The notes: generated by a model from the sequence alone, not told the origin. A stretch of DNA of 64,000 nt from Undaria pinnatifida (GCA_012845835.1 JABAKD010000008.1:7548775-7612774); one strand, 5' to 3'; shown: positions 25,301 to 39,300, numbered from the stretch's first letter. A program made the numbers and translations.

Positions 25301-28300
25301 CGTCGATCACGATAGTTTTGCTCAGTGTGCTAACCACACTATTAATAGTCGCAAGCACCGGAGCGTGAAACTACGTGAAAAATGGATAGTAATTTTTTAG
25401 ACATAAAAGTCGCAGTGTTTCAATATATATGCCAAGGTCTCTGAGGATGGATGAGTGAAGGCTTGTGTAATATGTACCGTTTGTTTATGAAATCTCTTGC
25501 CTGTTTAGATGGATAACCTCGGGCGAGTACATTCAGATGAGCGGGCGAGCAGGAAGGCGAGGGAAGGATGACAGAGGAATCGTCATACAAATGCTCGACG
25601 AGAAAATGGACCCCCAGGTGGCGAAAGGTACGTCACCGTGCACCCTTCATAATATAAACATACTTATGGACATCTTTCTGCTGAAAGTGCTCGGTTCGTG
25701 CACCCTCTGGCATTTCCGGGGGTCCCACTTCGACACCTCCTCCGTGCATTACTTGCAGAACGGTCCAGCTTTTCTTTGATTTGTTGCTCCGCCTTTATTA
25801 TTTGTTTCTGCTCGTTTTGCCACGTGGTTCTTGACTTTCATCTGCTTCCTGCAAGTTTGTTTTTTCTGCCAACACGATTTTGAACCTTTTCGCGATTATT
25901 TCTTTCTTTTTGTTTAGTAAGTTGAACTTCCTACCATTTGCCGCTTATTTGCCGCCTGTGCATTACTTGCGGAACGGTCCAGCTTTAGCTTTTCTTTTGA
26001 TTTCCACCATTTGTTTTGTACTTGCACCATTTTTCATCAGCTGAGATCTCGCCCAGCACCCCACCGCAGCGCTATAGCTCAGCAGCGCAGCGCCGTGCCG
26101 TGCTGTGCCCTGCGATGCGCTGCAGCTCAGCTCAGCAGCGCATGGCAGCGCTAGCTCAGCAGAGCGCGGCACCGTGCTTTGCCGCGCTTTGCCGTGCTTT
26201 GCTTTGCTGCGTGCTTTGCTGTACTTTTACTAGCTCGTGCATGCCAGTAACATTCGAAGTATCATACCACGTACCGGTACTATTAATAAGTCTGTACCAG
26301 TACATATCACGTTGTTGGATCACAAACAATGCATCCCCAGCTCAGGTCAGTTCGGCTTTATATAGCTCAGCAGCGCAGCGCAGCGCAGTGCGGTGCCGTG
26401 CCTTGCCCTTCGTTTTGCGGTGCTGTGCGTTCTTTTGAGCATACAGCAGTAGTAGTACCGGTATGATACAGGTACCAGGTTTTATGTACGCGTTGTGTAC
26501 TCGTCTTTTTGCTTTCTTCAGTTGATTGTCCTCTCTCGGTCCCCATGCCCCCCCCCCCCCGCAAATAGCACACGTACTGCCGTTCATATCGTGACATCAA
26601 CAAGCACACAGCACAGCAGAGGGCAATTAGCTCTGCACAAGCACCTCTTGGCATTATTATCAATTTGCTATTCGCACCAAATAATCACGGGCCTCTTCCT
26701 GCCTCCTTGACATATGTTTCAGTTGCATTCGTCCTTGCGCGAGCGTAGCGGTCGGCGACATGTTTCAGTTGCATCCTTCCTTGCGCAAGCGTAGCGGGCG
26801 GCGTCAGCCGCCCGCGGAGCGGAGTCCTGTGCTTTCTTTAGAACCACACAGAGTACCACCAGGTATTAGGCGAAGTACCAGGTACCAGGTACCGGTAATA
26901 CGTGCGTGTACTCGTCTTTTTGCTTTCGCGGTTGATTTTGTTCTCCATCTCGATCCTCTTGGCGATTATTTCTTCGCAAATTACACCCGTACTACTGCCG
27001 ATCAGAACGTAACATCGCCAACAAACAGCACAACACAGACGGGGCAATCAGCTCCGCACAAGTAGCTCTTGGCATTATCAAATCGCTAGTTGCACTAAAT
27101 CATGGCCTCTTCTTTCTGCCCCCTTTACATTTAGTTGAAACCTTCCTTGCGCGAGGGTAGCGGGCGGCGTCAATCGCCCGCGAAGCGGAGCCCTTGGATA
27201 CCCTGTATTTATTGCCCGTCACAAGTTAGTACATTCTTGTATGTATTTCGCCACTGTCCAAGGCGAGAGTGTGCCAAGGATACCATTTAGCTAAGCTCAA
27301 CCTGAAGGAAATGCATTACGCCTGTAGCGTTCAAAATTTCAGGAAAAATTGGAGGTGCGTTTGGATTTTCGATTATTTTGCTCTGGTGTGATTTACCTCG
27401 CACGGGTACTGTGGGAATTACCATGAATGGGCGTGGATGGGCCACCGTTATACAGTTGTTATTCTCAATGTTCTTTTTAACTTTTGCGCTTTTCCGCCTG
27501 TTGTTGAAGAACAGGAATGCTGTACGGCGAGGCTGACGCTTTGAACAGCTCCTACCACATCAGCTACAACATGCTTCTGAACATGTTGAGAGTGGAGGAC
27601 GCTGATCCGGATTTCTTGGTGAAGAGCTCGTTTCATCAGTTCCAACAAGAGGCATCTGCCCCAGCTTTGGAAGTGAGTTCAGACGCTCGTCTCAAGTTTC
27701 TGGTTGAACGCCCTGGGCATCGCTTCGTAGGCTTGGAGCTTCACTTGAGCATACCTGGTACTAGTGTAGTATATGCCTGGTAATGCATTGCTTGTGAGAC
27801 GAGGGAGACGGGCAATATATACATACATATATTTTCATATATTCATGGGAAAAGTGTTTATTCTTCGTACCAGGTATATGATGTAGTTATAAATACCCTT
27901 CAGCTTCGAGATCTTGGATGTGGTCGAAACCCATTTTTGCACGCTGCGTGTGGTACTGATGGGGCTCCACGGTGTTCGTTTCCTCAGGAGGAGGCCTGCC
28001 AGTTGGACACAGAGAAGGCATCGGTGACGGCTGGCCTGAATGACAAGGAACGTACTGAAGAGTATTTTCTCGTGTCGCAGCAGCTTCAGCGGACCCGCGA
28101 GGAGGTTTGCCGTATCATCCAGCGGCCGGAAAACTGTCTCCCCTACATTAAGGTACCTCCTCCAATCCTTCGTTATTTTTGGCTGCCACTGCACTTAGCA
28201 TTGCTGACGATTTCCTTATGCTTGGACGGCGGTAGATTGGGAGGTTGTTCCCTTTGTTGAGTTTTGTTCGAGGTTTTTCTTCTTTCGCCGTTTTAATTTT

Positions 28301-31300
28301 GTGTCCCTTGGACTGGAAGACTACCATACGTGCATTGGTATATAACCCAGGCAGAAGAAAACAAAATGAGGTCACCTCGTTTGCACTCGCAATGCCGATT
28401 ACGCAGCTTAATCATGTTTCCCATTATTGCAGAATCTTCGTCATGGTTCGAATGGTCAATGTTCCTGTGCTAATCTTCGGGCATCTCATAATTGGCTTCT
28501 TCGACGTAATCATTGTCGCTGCAGCCTACCCGTTCCAAAGCATACCTACAGTAGGATTTGCGGACAACTACTTTTTGGCTGTTGCCATGTTGTGCTCTAC
28601 TTTTTTCGTTCTTCAAAGGTTTCTTGAACTGCGGTTGTGACCTAACGTCCATTTTCATGATAGGCTGGGCGCTTACTGCGAATGAGAGGAGCGCCGGTTG
28701 GGCCTGGAGGAGACCAAGCCAAAGCCAAAGAGGCTAAGGGGGATGATGCGCAGACAGAAGTTTCCCGTGGGCCAGGCGACAGCAATGGCCAAGCGGACTG
28801 GGGGTGGGGGGCCACGGTGGATCTGCACAAAAAGGCGGCGAGCAAGGCCGGTGAACCTGCCAAGTACGAACTTTCCGTTCTGGTGATGTGCAAGAAGGAG
28901 GACAGTAAGCGCGGACCAGGGCAGCTCGACGTTGCTCCCAAACCAACGGCGAATGGCATTCAGGTTGCAATATTGGCGCGTGTTCTTCAGTGCGCGCGAC
29001 CGTGTTCTTAAATATGTTGTTGTTGTTGTTGTTGTTGTTGTTTTCAGCAAGAACAACGACGCCTTATGGTTAAGATCTACCTTCAATTTCGTTGCCTTTG
29101 GTCTCACTCTCATCACCCCGCGGGGACTGTCACACCAAGTACCAACAACCACCGCGCCCACCCTCATCTTAATTTTAGAGGCTGACGCGATGACCGGGTG
29201 GTGCATTTACTCGCGCGCTCCCAATAACACAGGATGATGGCGAGATGCGAGTGGTCCAGTTCGACCTTGACTCCATGATGGACTTGAGCTCGGTGCGGCT
29301 GTTGCTACCCAATGACCTGCGGGCGGTGGAGGGACGGGCGGCGGTGGCGAAAAGCATGAAGGAGGCTTTTCGCAGGTTCGTGCGAAGACTGTCATGTTAG
29401 CTTATCCACTGCTGTCCCTGCTTCGATTTTTCTTCCCTGCTGCTGTGCGTACGTAGTCTTATTTCTTGACTTGTTTCCCCACGTAATACGTTTTTGCCCG
29501 ATTCGAGAACAATATGGCGTTTGCAACAGCCGATGATTGTTCGGCGCCCAGGCTTGGTGTCACGGCATAATACAGGCGAATCTGTTTCATCTACTGCTGC
29601 CGAGACATGGTGATTAGCGCAAACCGGAGTTTCTGTGCAATTTGCGCGATCGATAAGACGCGAACATGACCTTGTTCCATCCGATGCAAACAGGTTTGGG
29701 GGCGAGGTGCCGAAGCTCCAACCAGTCGCGGACATGCGAATTCAGGACCCCTCTCTGGAGAAGCTGATGGCAAGAGAGACGCAGCTCAAAAAACGCATGG
29801 AGGGGCTACCTTTCCACAAGGGCCAAGATCGAGACGAGCAACTGCAAAGGTAACGGACGCCTGTATGTGGTAAAATTTCCTACAGCCTTCGAATTGTATG
29901 TGCTCGAATATTCTGCTGCCCCTGAAGTGTGCACGGGGTTCAGCGAAACGCCCACTCCCGTGGTACTGCTGGCTGGAATCGTGTTTATTCCAGGTTCACC
30001 GCGGTGCAACACCTTGCGGACAAGGCCAAGCTTCTTCGCAAGGAAGCACGAGGCATGCAGCACATGGTCATGAAAGACGAGGTGCGCTCGAAGAAGCTTC
30101 ACAAGTTGATGGATTGTGTGCTACTCCACAACGGCGTTTTGAGTAGGAATGCCATCGTGTGACCTTTTATTTGCGACCACTGCTCCAGTATTGGTGTTGT
30201 AACTCTCAACTGTCAACCCAAAAAATAGAGGCTGTTTTATTGCGTTGTGTCGAACATCATGAGGCCGCAACTCTAATGTGTTGTGTTTCTGTGTTTTCCC
30301 GTGGCAAAGGTGTTGCGTTCTGCACTGGTTTTGACTATACCCTTGGAAGCCGTTCGGTAACCTCACACTTCAGAGGCCTGCCCGCTGTGATCGAACCACA
30401 TTTGTTTATGGAACGTCTCAAGCAGTCGTGTCCATTATGCCGCAAAACCACATGCATGCGAATTTGATGCTTGATACTCTACGCGCTGAAACGTTAGGAA
30501 TAACGGTATCCTCCATCCAACATGCATATATTTTCAGGCGCCAATTAGCCCAATATTTGTCCATCCCGCCTGAGTCGGCCACAGGCCCTTCGGATGTTCT
30601 AAATTGTGTATCTCACGTTCACATGGTTGGGCCACGGCCATCGTTGCGTTGTGCGGTACAACACAATGTTGATACCTTCTTGTACAAGTAGTGGATGCCG
30701 TTAGCAATTAGCATCTCTTTGATGTGTATCAACAATCGCGAGCAAGCGCAGGATTTGGAGCAGGACGGTTCTGTTGAGGTAGTCAGTTGGTGCTGCACTT
30801 AGTTTTATTGAACTCTGGCCACCTTGTTCTTGGCAACACGATAGTTCGAAGCACAGTGTTAATGTTTGACCATTCTGGCTCACCATAAACTGTTCGTTTG
30901 AGCTTGACGTTAACGCTTGAAGCAAGTGTTCGAGAAGACCCCAAACTCTCGAAACATTAACGGCCTACGAGTATGGTCCTCCTTTGATGAATGACGGCTT
31001 ATAAGCTCGCGTTATTTTGTGTATTCCCTTCGTCTCGTGTGAATCGGTTGTGGTGCTCAGATGCGGCGAAGGAAGCGAGTGCTGCGACGACTTGGGCAAT
31101 GCGATTCGGAAGGTGTCATCCAGCTCAAGGGCCGTGTCGCCTGCGAAATCAACACCTGCGACGAGTTGGTGGTGACTGAACTTATTTTCAGCGGAGCGTT
31201 CACGGACCTGACGCCTGAACAGAGCGCGGCTCTCTTGAGTTGCATGGTCCACCAGGTGAATTGGGTTTAGATACAAAGTATGCCCACAGCTTGCCATCCT

Positions 31301-33184
31301 GTGGGTCCAAGTGTATGACTGATATGTGCGCTGTTTTACACCTGTTGCAACGACCAAAGAGGGCTTCGGCAACCCTCAACTGCAAGTTGATTCTGTTTTG
31401 CTACTGCTGGCATAGGCTCTACGGCCGTTGTAACATGGCTATGATAGTCCTTTTGGCGTAGGCTCTACTGTCGTTGTAACAAACGTTTCGACCGTAAATA
31501 CTATCAGGTATGGTGTTGGTGCCAGCAACTACCAGAATTCAGATCATAATACTTCATACTACCGTTACTTATTATGCGCATCGGCAGATTAAGGAGTATC
31601 AGCAGGGGTAAACAAATTCTACGCAGGAACGGCCACACGCAAGAAGATACATGTTGCCGCAAGTTATTCGCCCGTGAAATAAGACCACAACCAACAGTTT
31701 GGTCGACGAAACGCTCTGATTCATCGCAAATCATGACCTGATCTACTGTAGTTATGTTTGGTAATGTTCAGGCCAAGACTGACGAGAGCGCACCATCACT
31801 GCCAGCGGAGCTTCAGGGACCATTCCGGCAACTCCAGGATGCGGCTAGGTGACGAATGCTGGAAACGATTTCGATTTAGTTGCGGCGCCGCTTTCGGACA
31901 TGTATCGATAGTTGCAGGCCGATAGATAGGTATATGGGCCGTAGATTATTGTGGTGGCAAAACTGGGAATACAGAGCACCTCTAGATACCCCGCCGGAAA
32001 ATATTTGACATTGGTTATGGGTGGGCGATGAATCGCTAAGTCCTGCCCGAGTAAGGGAATTCTCTCGCCTTGATCACGCCTTTTGACAAACGTTGCGAGA
32101 AAAATGACGTGCACCTCCCTCGTTCTGGTGTGTCAAACGGGTGACCAGGCAAGTGGCCCGTGTGTCTGAAGACTCGAAAGTCGAAATCGACACTGAGGAG
32201 TACGTGAACGGTTTCACAGCATCCATGATGGAGGCCACGTTTGCTTGGAGCAACGGTGCTAATTTCAGCGAGGTGCGTGCACTGTACAGGGACGCGCCAC
32301 GAAAAACGTTTGTGTTTTTTTTTAAAAGAGGGTGACATGGCCAGGTTTTTTTCATAACGACATCGGTCTGTCTACAGATTTGTTGCTACGGTGTTGCATG
32401 GTTCACTGGTATCGTTATGTGCCTACTAATCAAGGCACTCGTTTAGTATCGACATTATAATATTTTCCGTTGACACCGCGATTCAGGTGATTGAGCTGAC
32501 TGACGAATTTGAGGGGTCTGTCATTCGGGTCTTCAGGCGCCTTGAAGAACTCCTGCGACAGCTATCACAGGTGAACAACGTAACTTGTCCTTGGTGACAC
32601 TGTCTTTTCATGAATCACATGTGTACTGACGGATCGACGATCGTTTTATCGTTGTGTGACGTGGCACCATGTTGACATGTAGTAACCAAGACCGTTTCTC
32701 TCAAGGAATGCAGCAACGCAATCTCCAGCAGGTCACATACGTATACATGTATTAAAGACGCGGTCTCTTATGCTCGCACTGTGAAACCCCTCCTATCTTC
32801 GCTTCCCCACCTCGGCGCCAACGGCCTCCGCCTCGCTATTAACAAAGCTATCGCGCACCGAGCGTTCATCACCCTGCCCTACTACTCCAAGATATATACC
32901 AGATATGGTATATCATAGTTCGTATGATATTAATATCGTCCCTATGACGGCGTTGTTGTCTTCTTGTCATTGCCATGGGTATTTTTGGATCAACGAACAG
33001 CACGTCCCACCTTCACAAACGTGTCCGCTTACACCAACGTTTGACTACATCATTACAACGTAAACGCGCACTTTTTTTGCAGGCATCGGCATCCATCGGC
33101 AACATCGAGCTCAAGACTAAATTCGAGCAGGCGGCGAATAAAATCCGGAGGGGGATCGTGTTTGCGGCCTCTCTCTACCTGTGA
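19307..33184 (+). CDS. MTR4: MTR4-type exosome RNA helicase (Ski2-like DEAD/H)
   Basis: This nuclear 3'-5' RNA helicase unwinds substrates for the exosome. Exons: 19307-19609, 20113-20277, 20723-20830, 21807-21970, 22325-22486, 22650-22746, 22901-23082, 23735-23864, 24317-24412, 24905-25017, 25509-25627, 27515-27672, 27988-28152, 28664-28963, 29233-29375, 29694-29849, 29994-30081, 31061-31255, 31772-31848, 32149-32272, 32487-32570, 33083-33184. Every junction keeps phase: 1076 aa (human 1042, yeast 1073). Motifs: Walker A AHTSAGKT (150-157, split by intron 2), [40 protein letters not shown] (241-244), SAT (272-274), [39 protein letters not shown] and [10 protein letters not shown] (516-525). 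The arch/KOW region is about 570-830 ([10 protein letters not shown] near the KOW core). The DSHCT C-terminus includes [16 protein letters not shown] and IVFAASLYL. The N-terminus [12 protein letters not shown] fits MTR4; an in-frame ATG at 19217 would add 30 residues. TRAMP-type partners are not in the window. Confidence 0.96.
23505..23735. repeat. Minisatellite of ACACTGTTGACAAT-like units in MTR4 intron 7
   Basis: Roughly fourteen diverged 14-16 bp units (CACTGTTGACAATA, CACTGTTACACAAT and similar) run right up to the acceptor of exon 8. The last units form the polypyrimidine-poor run before TTTTTCAG. Confidence 0.85.
26036..26758 (+). mobile_element. GC-hairpin dispersed element, copy 2, in MTR4 intron 11
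   Basis: This matches the reverse complement of 3597-4180: an AGCTCAGCAGCGCAGCG low-complexity head, the GTGTACTCGTCTTTTTGCTT block, a run of C at about 26549, the AGCACAGCA block, and a CTTGCGCGAGCGTAGCGG tail where the terminal stem is cut short. It accounts for much of why intron 11 (25628-27514) is the longest in the gene. Confidence 0.65.
26759..27200 (+). mobile_element. GC-hairpin element, copies 3 and 4 (tails)
   Basis: A complete terminal stem (GCGGGCGGCGTCAGCCGCCC) at about 26789 is followed by a second shortened copy of the element body. That copy has the same GTGTACTCGTCTTTTTGCTT and CACAACAC blocks and its own tail stem near 27160. The copies are head-to-tail with copy 2. Confidence 0.6.
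29013..29043. repeat. TTG trinucleotide run in MTR4 intron 14
   Basis: About nine consecutive GTT units lie in the intron 28964-29232. Confidence 0.9.
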
Positions 33185-33318
33185 ATCTATTCCTTCCGTA
33201 CACGAATTTAGTTGAGGATTCGCATGCAGGGAAGCATACGCTATGCTATCGTAGAGGACTTCTGGATGGTAGCCTACGCTGCGCTTGCATAGCTCTGATG
33301 GCGTAACTGGGTTGGACT
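33185..33318. other. Short convergent spacer, MTR4 / TMX2
   Basis: The two stop codons are 134 bp apart, so the 3' UTRs of the genes almost certainly overlap as antisense RNA. No AATAAA is placed with confidence. Confidence 0.55.
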
Positions 33319-36300
33319 TCAGCTTTTCCCTCTCCCCTTCGACTTGCGGGCATAACTTGTTGCCTTGAAGTCTTTGTCCAGCTCGAAATACTTGGTTACG
33401 CCGCGCTGTCGAATGAAAAGGGCGTCGCGCATGTTAGCAAAGGAAGAAGATCGTTATCGGGAATAGGCGCGGGCGATGGGATAGCAGGCGGGCCTAATGC
33501 GAATCAGGAGCCGAAAAGGGATTATTTGCGAGGGCAGGAGCCCCCATTGGATATTGCAGCAGTACTGTACTTGGGGAGGGCACCCGCGAGAGCGTCTTTT
33601 TGAAACAACGGCAAGGTACGAAAACGATATATGTAAACCAAGCACACAGGATTATAAGGGCGACAATTCAGCTGGGTATATAGCAGACCCGCGCTTAACA
33701 CGATCCGAGGGAGCATAAAATATCACCACACCGCCCTACCTCATCCAGCCTCGCTCGAACAACTCGTCCATCTGATGCAAACGTCGGCAGCCTGCACACT
33801 TCCCTGCGTGGCAAAGAACGAGGACAAACACATCAGACCGCGTAAGGATAATAAAACAGAGTGCACCGCCAAGATACTCAATACGTAAGGGCTAGGACAA
33901 GCAAGGTACGTAGACACCTCGTATCCTCTCTCCGAATTTTCCAGGGGTGCACTTCAAGTGGTATCAACCGGGAGACACATCGCATGGCGGGCGCGTGTGG
34001 CCGGGTCAGCGCTGGCTCAAAAGCACGGCGAGCGCACTGCCGTGGCAAACCAACAGACAACGAAGAGGATTGGGATCGTGACCAATGATGTACTAAATGG
34101 CTCAAAGTCGTATTATAGTGGCTTCGCATTGTGGACATTGGTTGTAAACCCTACCGCACCCCCCCCCCCCCTTCCCTCATGAAGCATGGAAGTACCCGCC
34201 CCCACCCCCCCGATTCGTCCCCACCTCCCGCATGCGAACAGTGCCAAAGTTGGCAACTGCTTGCTCGTGCCACCCGTGTCGATATTCAGGTCCTCCGCAA
34301 CCTCTGGGTAGGCTACCACATCCACACGACCGAAGCGGCGGTTCTTGCTCGCATGTCTGAACACGATCGGGAAATATTTGACACATTCAGAGAGTTAGGG
34401 GGCTGCCACTTCATCGAAGCGCATCGTTAACGCCGAAATGCGCCGAATTGAAGAAAGCTAGGTGGAAACACCGCAATGCTTTATATTATACCCTATAACC
34501 CTTGGCCCATTGCTGAAGGCTCTTATCAGATCAAAGCCGACTTGAAGGATACTTTCTCGTCCACCAAAAACACATTGATCCCATGACGCGCGCATTTTTG
34601 TCCTTGACATCATCAGTGCTCTGCGTGCGAGCGCGAGGACGCTATAGCAGGCGCTCTTGGATATGAGAGTAACGACGTTGACGATGGACGAAAACGGTCG
34701 ATTCCGTCTGCTTCTTTCGATACTACCAAGTATAAGTGGAAACTGTGGCTGGGCCAACTTTTCGTGGAACGTGAAATTGACCATGTTTGGTGCTACGACC
34801 CCATAGTTTGTATTCTGAGCAGTGCGAATAAATGTATCCACTGGCCAGATGCTCCCCGCTTCTCGCCGGTTGCCGTGGTTCGATACGTACAGCCGTTGCC
34901 GTCTGAATGAATAACCCTTGGCAGATTTGGATGTTCAACTTGCGTTTATGAATGGACAGCATATTCGTTAGGCCATTTCTTACACAGTCGGATTTGTCAG
35001 TCGAAAACGGCCGTTTTCGACTGAAGCCCAAATCGGGCTTTCTTACACAGTCGAAAAAGGGCTTTTTCGACTCATTTTTTTTCGACTGAGTTTTCCGACT
35101 GGGGGATCCAGTCGAAAACCTCGACTTTTTCGACTGGATCTCTCCGTCGAAAAACTCAGTCGAAAAAGTGCTACACCTGTTTTTTGAACCCATCGCATCG
35201 CTCATCACCACAACACACACCCACACACCCATACCAGATACCACACAGCAGTATTATACAACAGCGCCGATGCTGCCTTGGCTATCACTGCTGTTGCTTC
35301 TCGCCGCAAGTAAGCGTGGTGCACTCCTAGCTCCGCTCGCCAGCAGCATGTATCACACGACAGCTGTAGCGCGCGTTATCGATGCCATTTTGCCAACAAC
35401 GGCTATGCCTGCTGTAGCTTTGGCGGCTTTCGGCCATAAGCCCAACGCCACCAACCCGCTTGGACGAAGGTTCGTCGCGCGTGAAGCACGCGTTGCTCGC
35501 GAGGAACGCGCGAAACAGAGCTGCCAACCGAGTTTCGAGCGTCATAAAGCAGTACTCCATCACACCAACCGCCTCTAGGAAGAGTACAAAAACTATAAAA
35601 TCGACTCGACTGACGACAACAAGAAGGACCAGAAGAATCCAGTCTAAAAAAAAAGTCCAGTCGAAAAGGGCCGTTTTCGACTGGCGGAATCCGACTGTTC
35701 AAGAAATGGCCTTATTCTGTAAGTCGTTTCAGTATCCCGGCGAATCGTGTTATTAAATAATGCACGTGATCAAGCAGACGACGCTCACGTCCAGACACTT
35801 GACGTCATACATGTATCCACATCAAATACACGTGGTCTGCGGTAGACTTCGGGGAACACGATTATGGCAAGACGGAAATCGAATTTCAAATTAAAATATC
35901 AAATCAAATCAAACGTACCTTCTTGCAAGCGCGCCAAACATGGGTTGAATAGTGTTGCTCCCGCTGCACCAGTCTGCATGGAACATCACCAACCACGCAA
36001 CTTGAGGCCCGGTTGCGTTCACCGCCGATGATCTCACCATGGATTGAAAGTCTCCAGGGCTTAGAGCTTTAACCTCTGTGGGTAAGGCAAAATGGGGATA
36101 CTGCACCACCAGTGCAACAACTGGGGGCGCGTTGGTTGGGTAACTGTGAACAGAACATTACTACGAGGTAATGTAGAGTTATATGCGTGCGAGCTGGGCA
36201 AGCATGGGGTCACGCTGATTTGAGAGACTGTTAGTTAACGTCCGCGTGCGTTTACAACCTGTGTCTCAAACCCGGAATCAGCTCAATTGGCTCTCGCGCA

Positions 36301-39300
36301 TACCAAAGTCATCGTAGAAGCTGCGCTATTGATTCCATTCGTTCAGCGGGATGAACAAATCGTTGGCACGAAGACTTCAGGCGGCGAGTTCTCGGCGACT
36401 TCCACTCGGAGGGAGTTTCGCGCTACCGGCACTCAATTGGGCCATAAAACTTTGCCATTAGCCTATTCTACTAGCTTAACCCTTGTACCACTGCAAACAA
36501 ATTGTCACTCTAAATCCAAGTCGTTTGTCCCCATAAAGGTGGGCCGGGGTTACACCCTTTCCTAAGCCCTAGCGAGAAAGTCGTGCCTTAAAGAATGCCT
36601 TAAAGCCCTTTATCAGCAGAGGTCTGCCTTGGACGCTGTGTCGTGTCTTGCGTGGCTTACTCCCGTAAGGCAACGTACCCGCGCTCAAAAAGGGGTAATA
36701 CGGCACGTTTTGTGCACACAAATAACGCCGTTAGATACAAACTCCCTATAAAATGGTTTGGGGTCACATGGCACATAGGCACATAGGTTGCTCTGCTCAA
36801 AGTTGCAGAGACTGAGCTCGGTTGGGGACACCACGATACCGCTCGGCGCTCGGCACCATGCCTTCGCAAGAATATGGCCCAGCTAGCGCGGCGCCGCCAC
36901 CACCTTAAGTAATCGATACCACACAAGACGGATGTGCTGCTGCATTTACTATACAACTATCTTGACGACCTGTTCGAGCTGACGGTCATGTCGCGCCACA
37001 ACTGCGGAATTCGGCGCAGCACCAGCAAAGATGCTCCCGATCCCATCGCGTACTAGGTTGCCACTAGTGGAGGGGGGAGCGGCGGGAGGAGGGAGTCTGT
37101 ATGTTGTCTGTTAACGCTTGATACAGTTTGTCCCAGTAAACATTTCGATTTGTTTGCCTCTTTCGCTCCCTCTTATTCTTTCTTTGTGTCGGAGTTTGGG
37201 ATTGGCGTTCGCCCGGCGTGATCGTGACGCAAAGGGAAACGGAGTTATTGTAGGATCAGCATCATACGAGTACGAACGAACTTGGTTTTGCTGGAGTCGA
37301 GTGGAGAAAACGGTTTATATTACGTGGAATACACTATCGATGGATACCTTACCCTCGACCACAGCACAGCGGTAAGCTGAACGCATACAGTCCGCTGTTG
37401 CTGTGCTGTTGTTGTACATATCCCTTATCGCTGGTGTATGCACGCATGCACGCATCCGCGCTGCGGTTATGTATGTTGAGCTGTGCTGAGGTATCTATGA
37501 AACTGCGAGCTGTGACATTGTATTGTGATGTTCCTGGTACGATGCTACCAATAATTCACTACTGCTACTCTGATAAGCATATTATATAAAAATATTCTCA
37601 GACCGGTGATAATGGAAGGCCAAAAGTTTGAAGTTCCCGAAGATCCCAGCCAAACTTTGCCTGAACGGTCGCCTATGGATCCAATTTCGTAGAATTATTT
37701 TTTGAAATTTTCCAGAATTCCGGGAGAAACGATTTCTCGCGGCGATGTTGGCCAACATCGGCCTGAGAATTTCTCAAGCAGATCTTGGAGACGCGGCGCA
37801 ATTTCGTGTTCTCCACACGCTCCGTTCGAGGAAATCAACGACAGCGTCGTGAACTCTGAACTTGGCGAGCTTGTTAGGGGCTCCGACCTCCCCTTGGTGT
37901 AGAGCGCTCACTTTACGGCCGGTGATTTGTGGCGGGCGCCGATCAGGCTTCTGTTAAAAGCACATTTGGCGGCTGGTGTGTAGAAAACTGAGACAAAAAC
38001 TCTCTGTCGTCTCCCAACGGGCGAAAATTTTGAGAGGATGTGACGGAAGACCATAGGACAACACATGCAACCTCTCACGCCCTAGGGCATGGATCGAGAT
38101 AAACTCTCTTCAGCGCTGTCACCTACACTCATGTGGCCTTGTCCGGAGCAAAGAGGAGTGACCATGGGTTGTCTCTATCTCGAGATCGAACGTCAATCGT
38201 GCTTGGTGGGCAGTGTTGATCAAGGCTTGATGAAATATAGACAAATAGACCAGTTGGACCGCATGACCCAATAAAGAGCCAGAAAAAAAGCATTCAAGTC
38301 AAATTTCCCCATAGCCACGTTACCCGAAATCTTTCAGCAAATAACCCCCAAAAAAAGTTTGCAAACTTTTTGGCCAAACTATCGGCTTTCCATTGTCATA
38401 GGTCTCACAACGTCAGCAGTGAGTTCGGCAAAGTTAGGGTCGATACTCACCTTTGCAAGCTGCGTACTACATCGATCGCCCGTTTTTAGTAAGTTTCATG
38501 AGTCAGAACCTAATATAAGATGACATTGTATTACACTATAATACTTATCATGCATGACCAAGTAGTAAGTGTTAGATTGGTAACACATCAATCGTCTGTG
38601 TATCTACTGTTGTAGTAATAATAGCAACAATAATAACAAGGAAGATTACATCGTAACGAAGCATTGTTAAATCTACCTGAAATTATGCACGAATAACCTC
38701 TCATTAATTCAAATAGTATTAAAACAGGCGTAGGGTACCGGTCTGCTGTAGGTGGCGAAGTTTGGGGAAGAATCAGCATATCTATTTCATACTGTATCTT
38801 CTGCTACACTACTATACCATATCTACATGGTGGATGGTTGGTGGGTGGATACTTTGGTCAGGGGTTGGTACACGTGGAAAAAATACGTGGGCAGTTTTTC
38901 TTTGCCTATGGGAGGTGGTTCTGATATCTTTTCTTTTATAATACATTCAACATTAATTTATTTGTTTTTCTCCGTTATACTGGTGGGTTCTGGCCTACTA
39001 TGGCTGGTGAAGTTTGAGGAAGAACCAATAATTAGTCATTGTATTATATTTTGCTGCTGCATTTGCAGTCCAATCGTGCCCGACTCTTGTCATGTGATGC
39101 ATATACCTTACCTAACTTATGTTTCCACTTCTATATGTATCAAACGTGCACTAGGGCAAAAAAAGGCTGTAAGGCACGGCTAAGGCATTTTTTGAGGCAT
39201 TCGCCTTAGGCAGATAAGGCATTTAAGGCGTAAAAAGGCACTTAAGGTAAATGCCTTCAAGTGTGCCTTGACCGAAATTTGTTTTGCCTGCGGCACCCTT

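Noticed and set aside
28245-28640. 131-codon frame between MTR4 exons 13 and 14
   Set aside because: It falls in an intron whose flanking exons join in phase. The hydrophobic translation reflects T-rich intron sequence.
32760-32895. Exon-like frame ([19 protein letters not shown]) in the last MTR4 intron
   Set aside because: MTR4 exons on both sides join directly and match the family without a gap. The stretch was not recognised as any protein.
36121-36143. Acceptor at 36144 (TTCTGTTCACAG) for TMX2 exon 4
   Set aside because: It gives the wrong reading phase. The acceptor just before 36120 (GCGCCCCCAG) restores phase and gives a gapless match to the last membrane segment.
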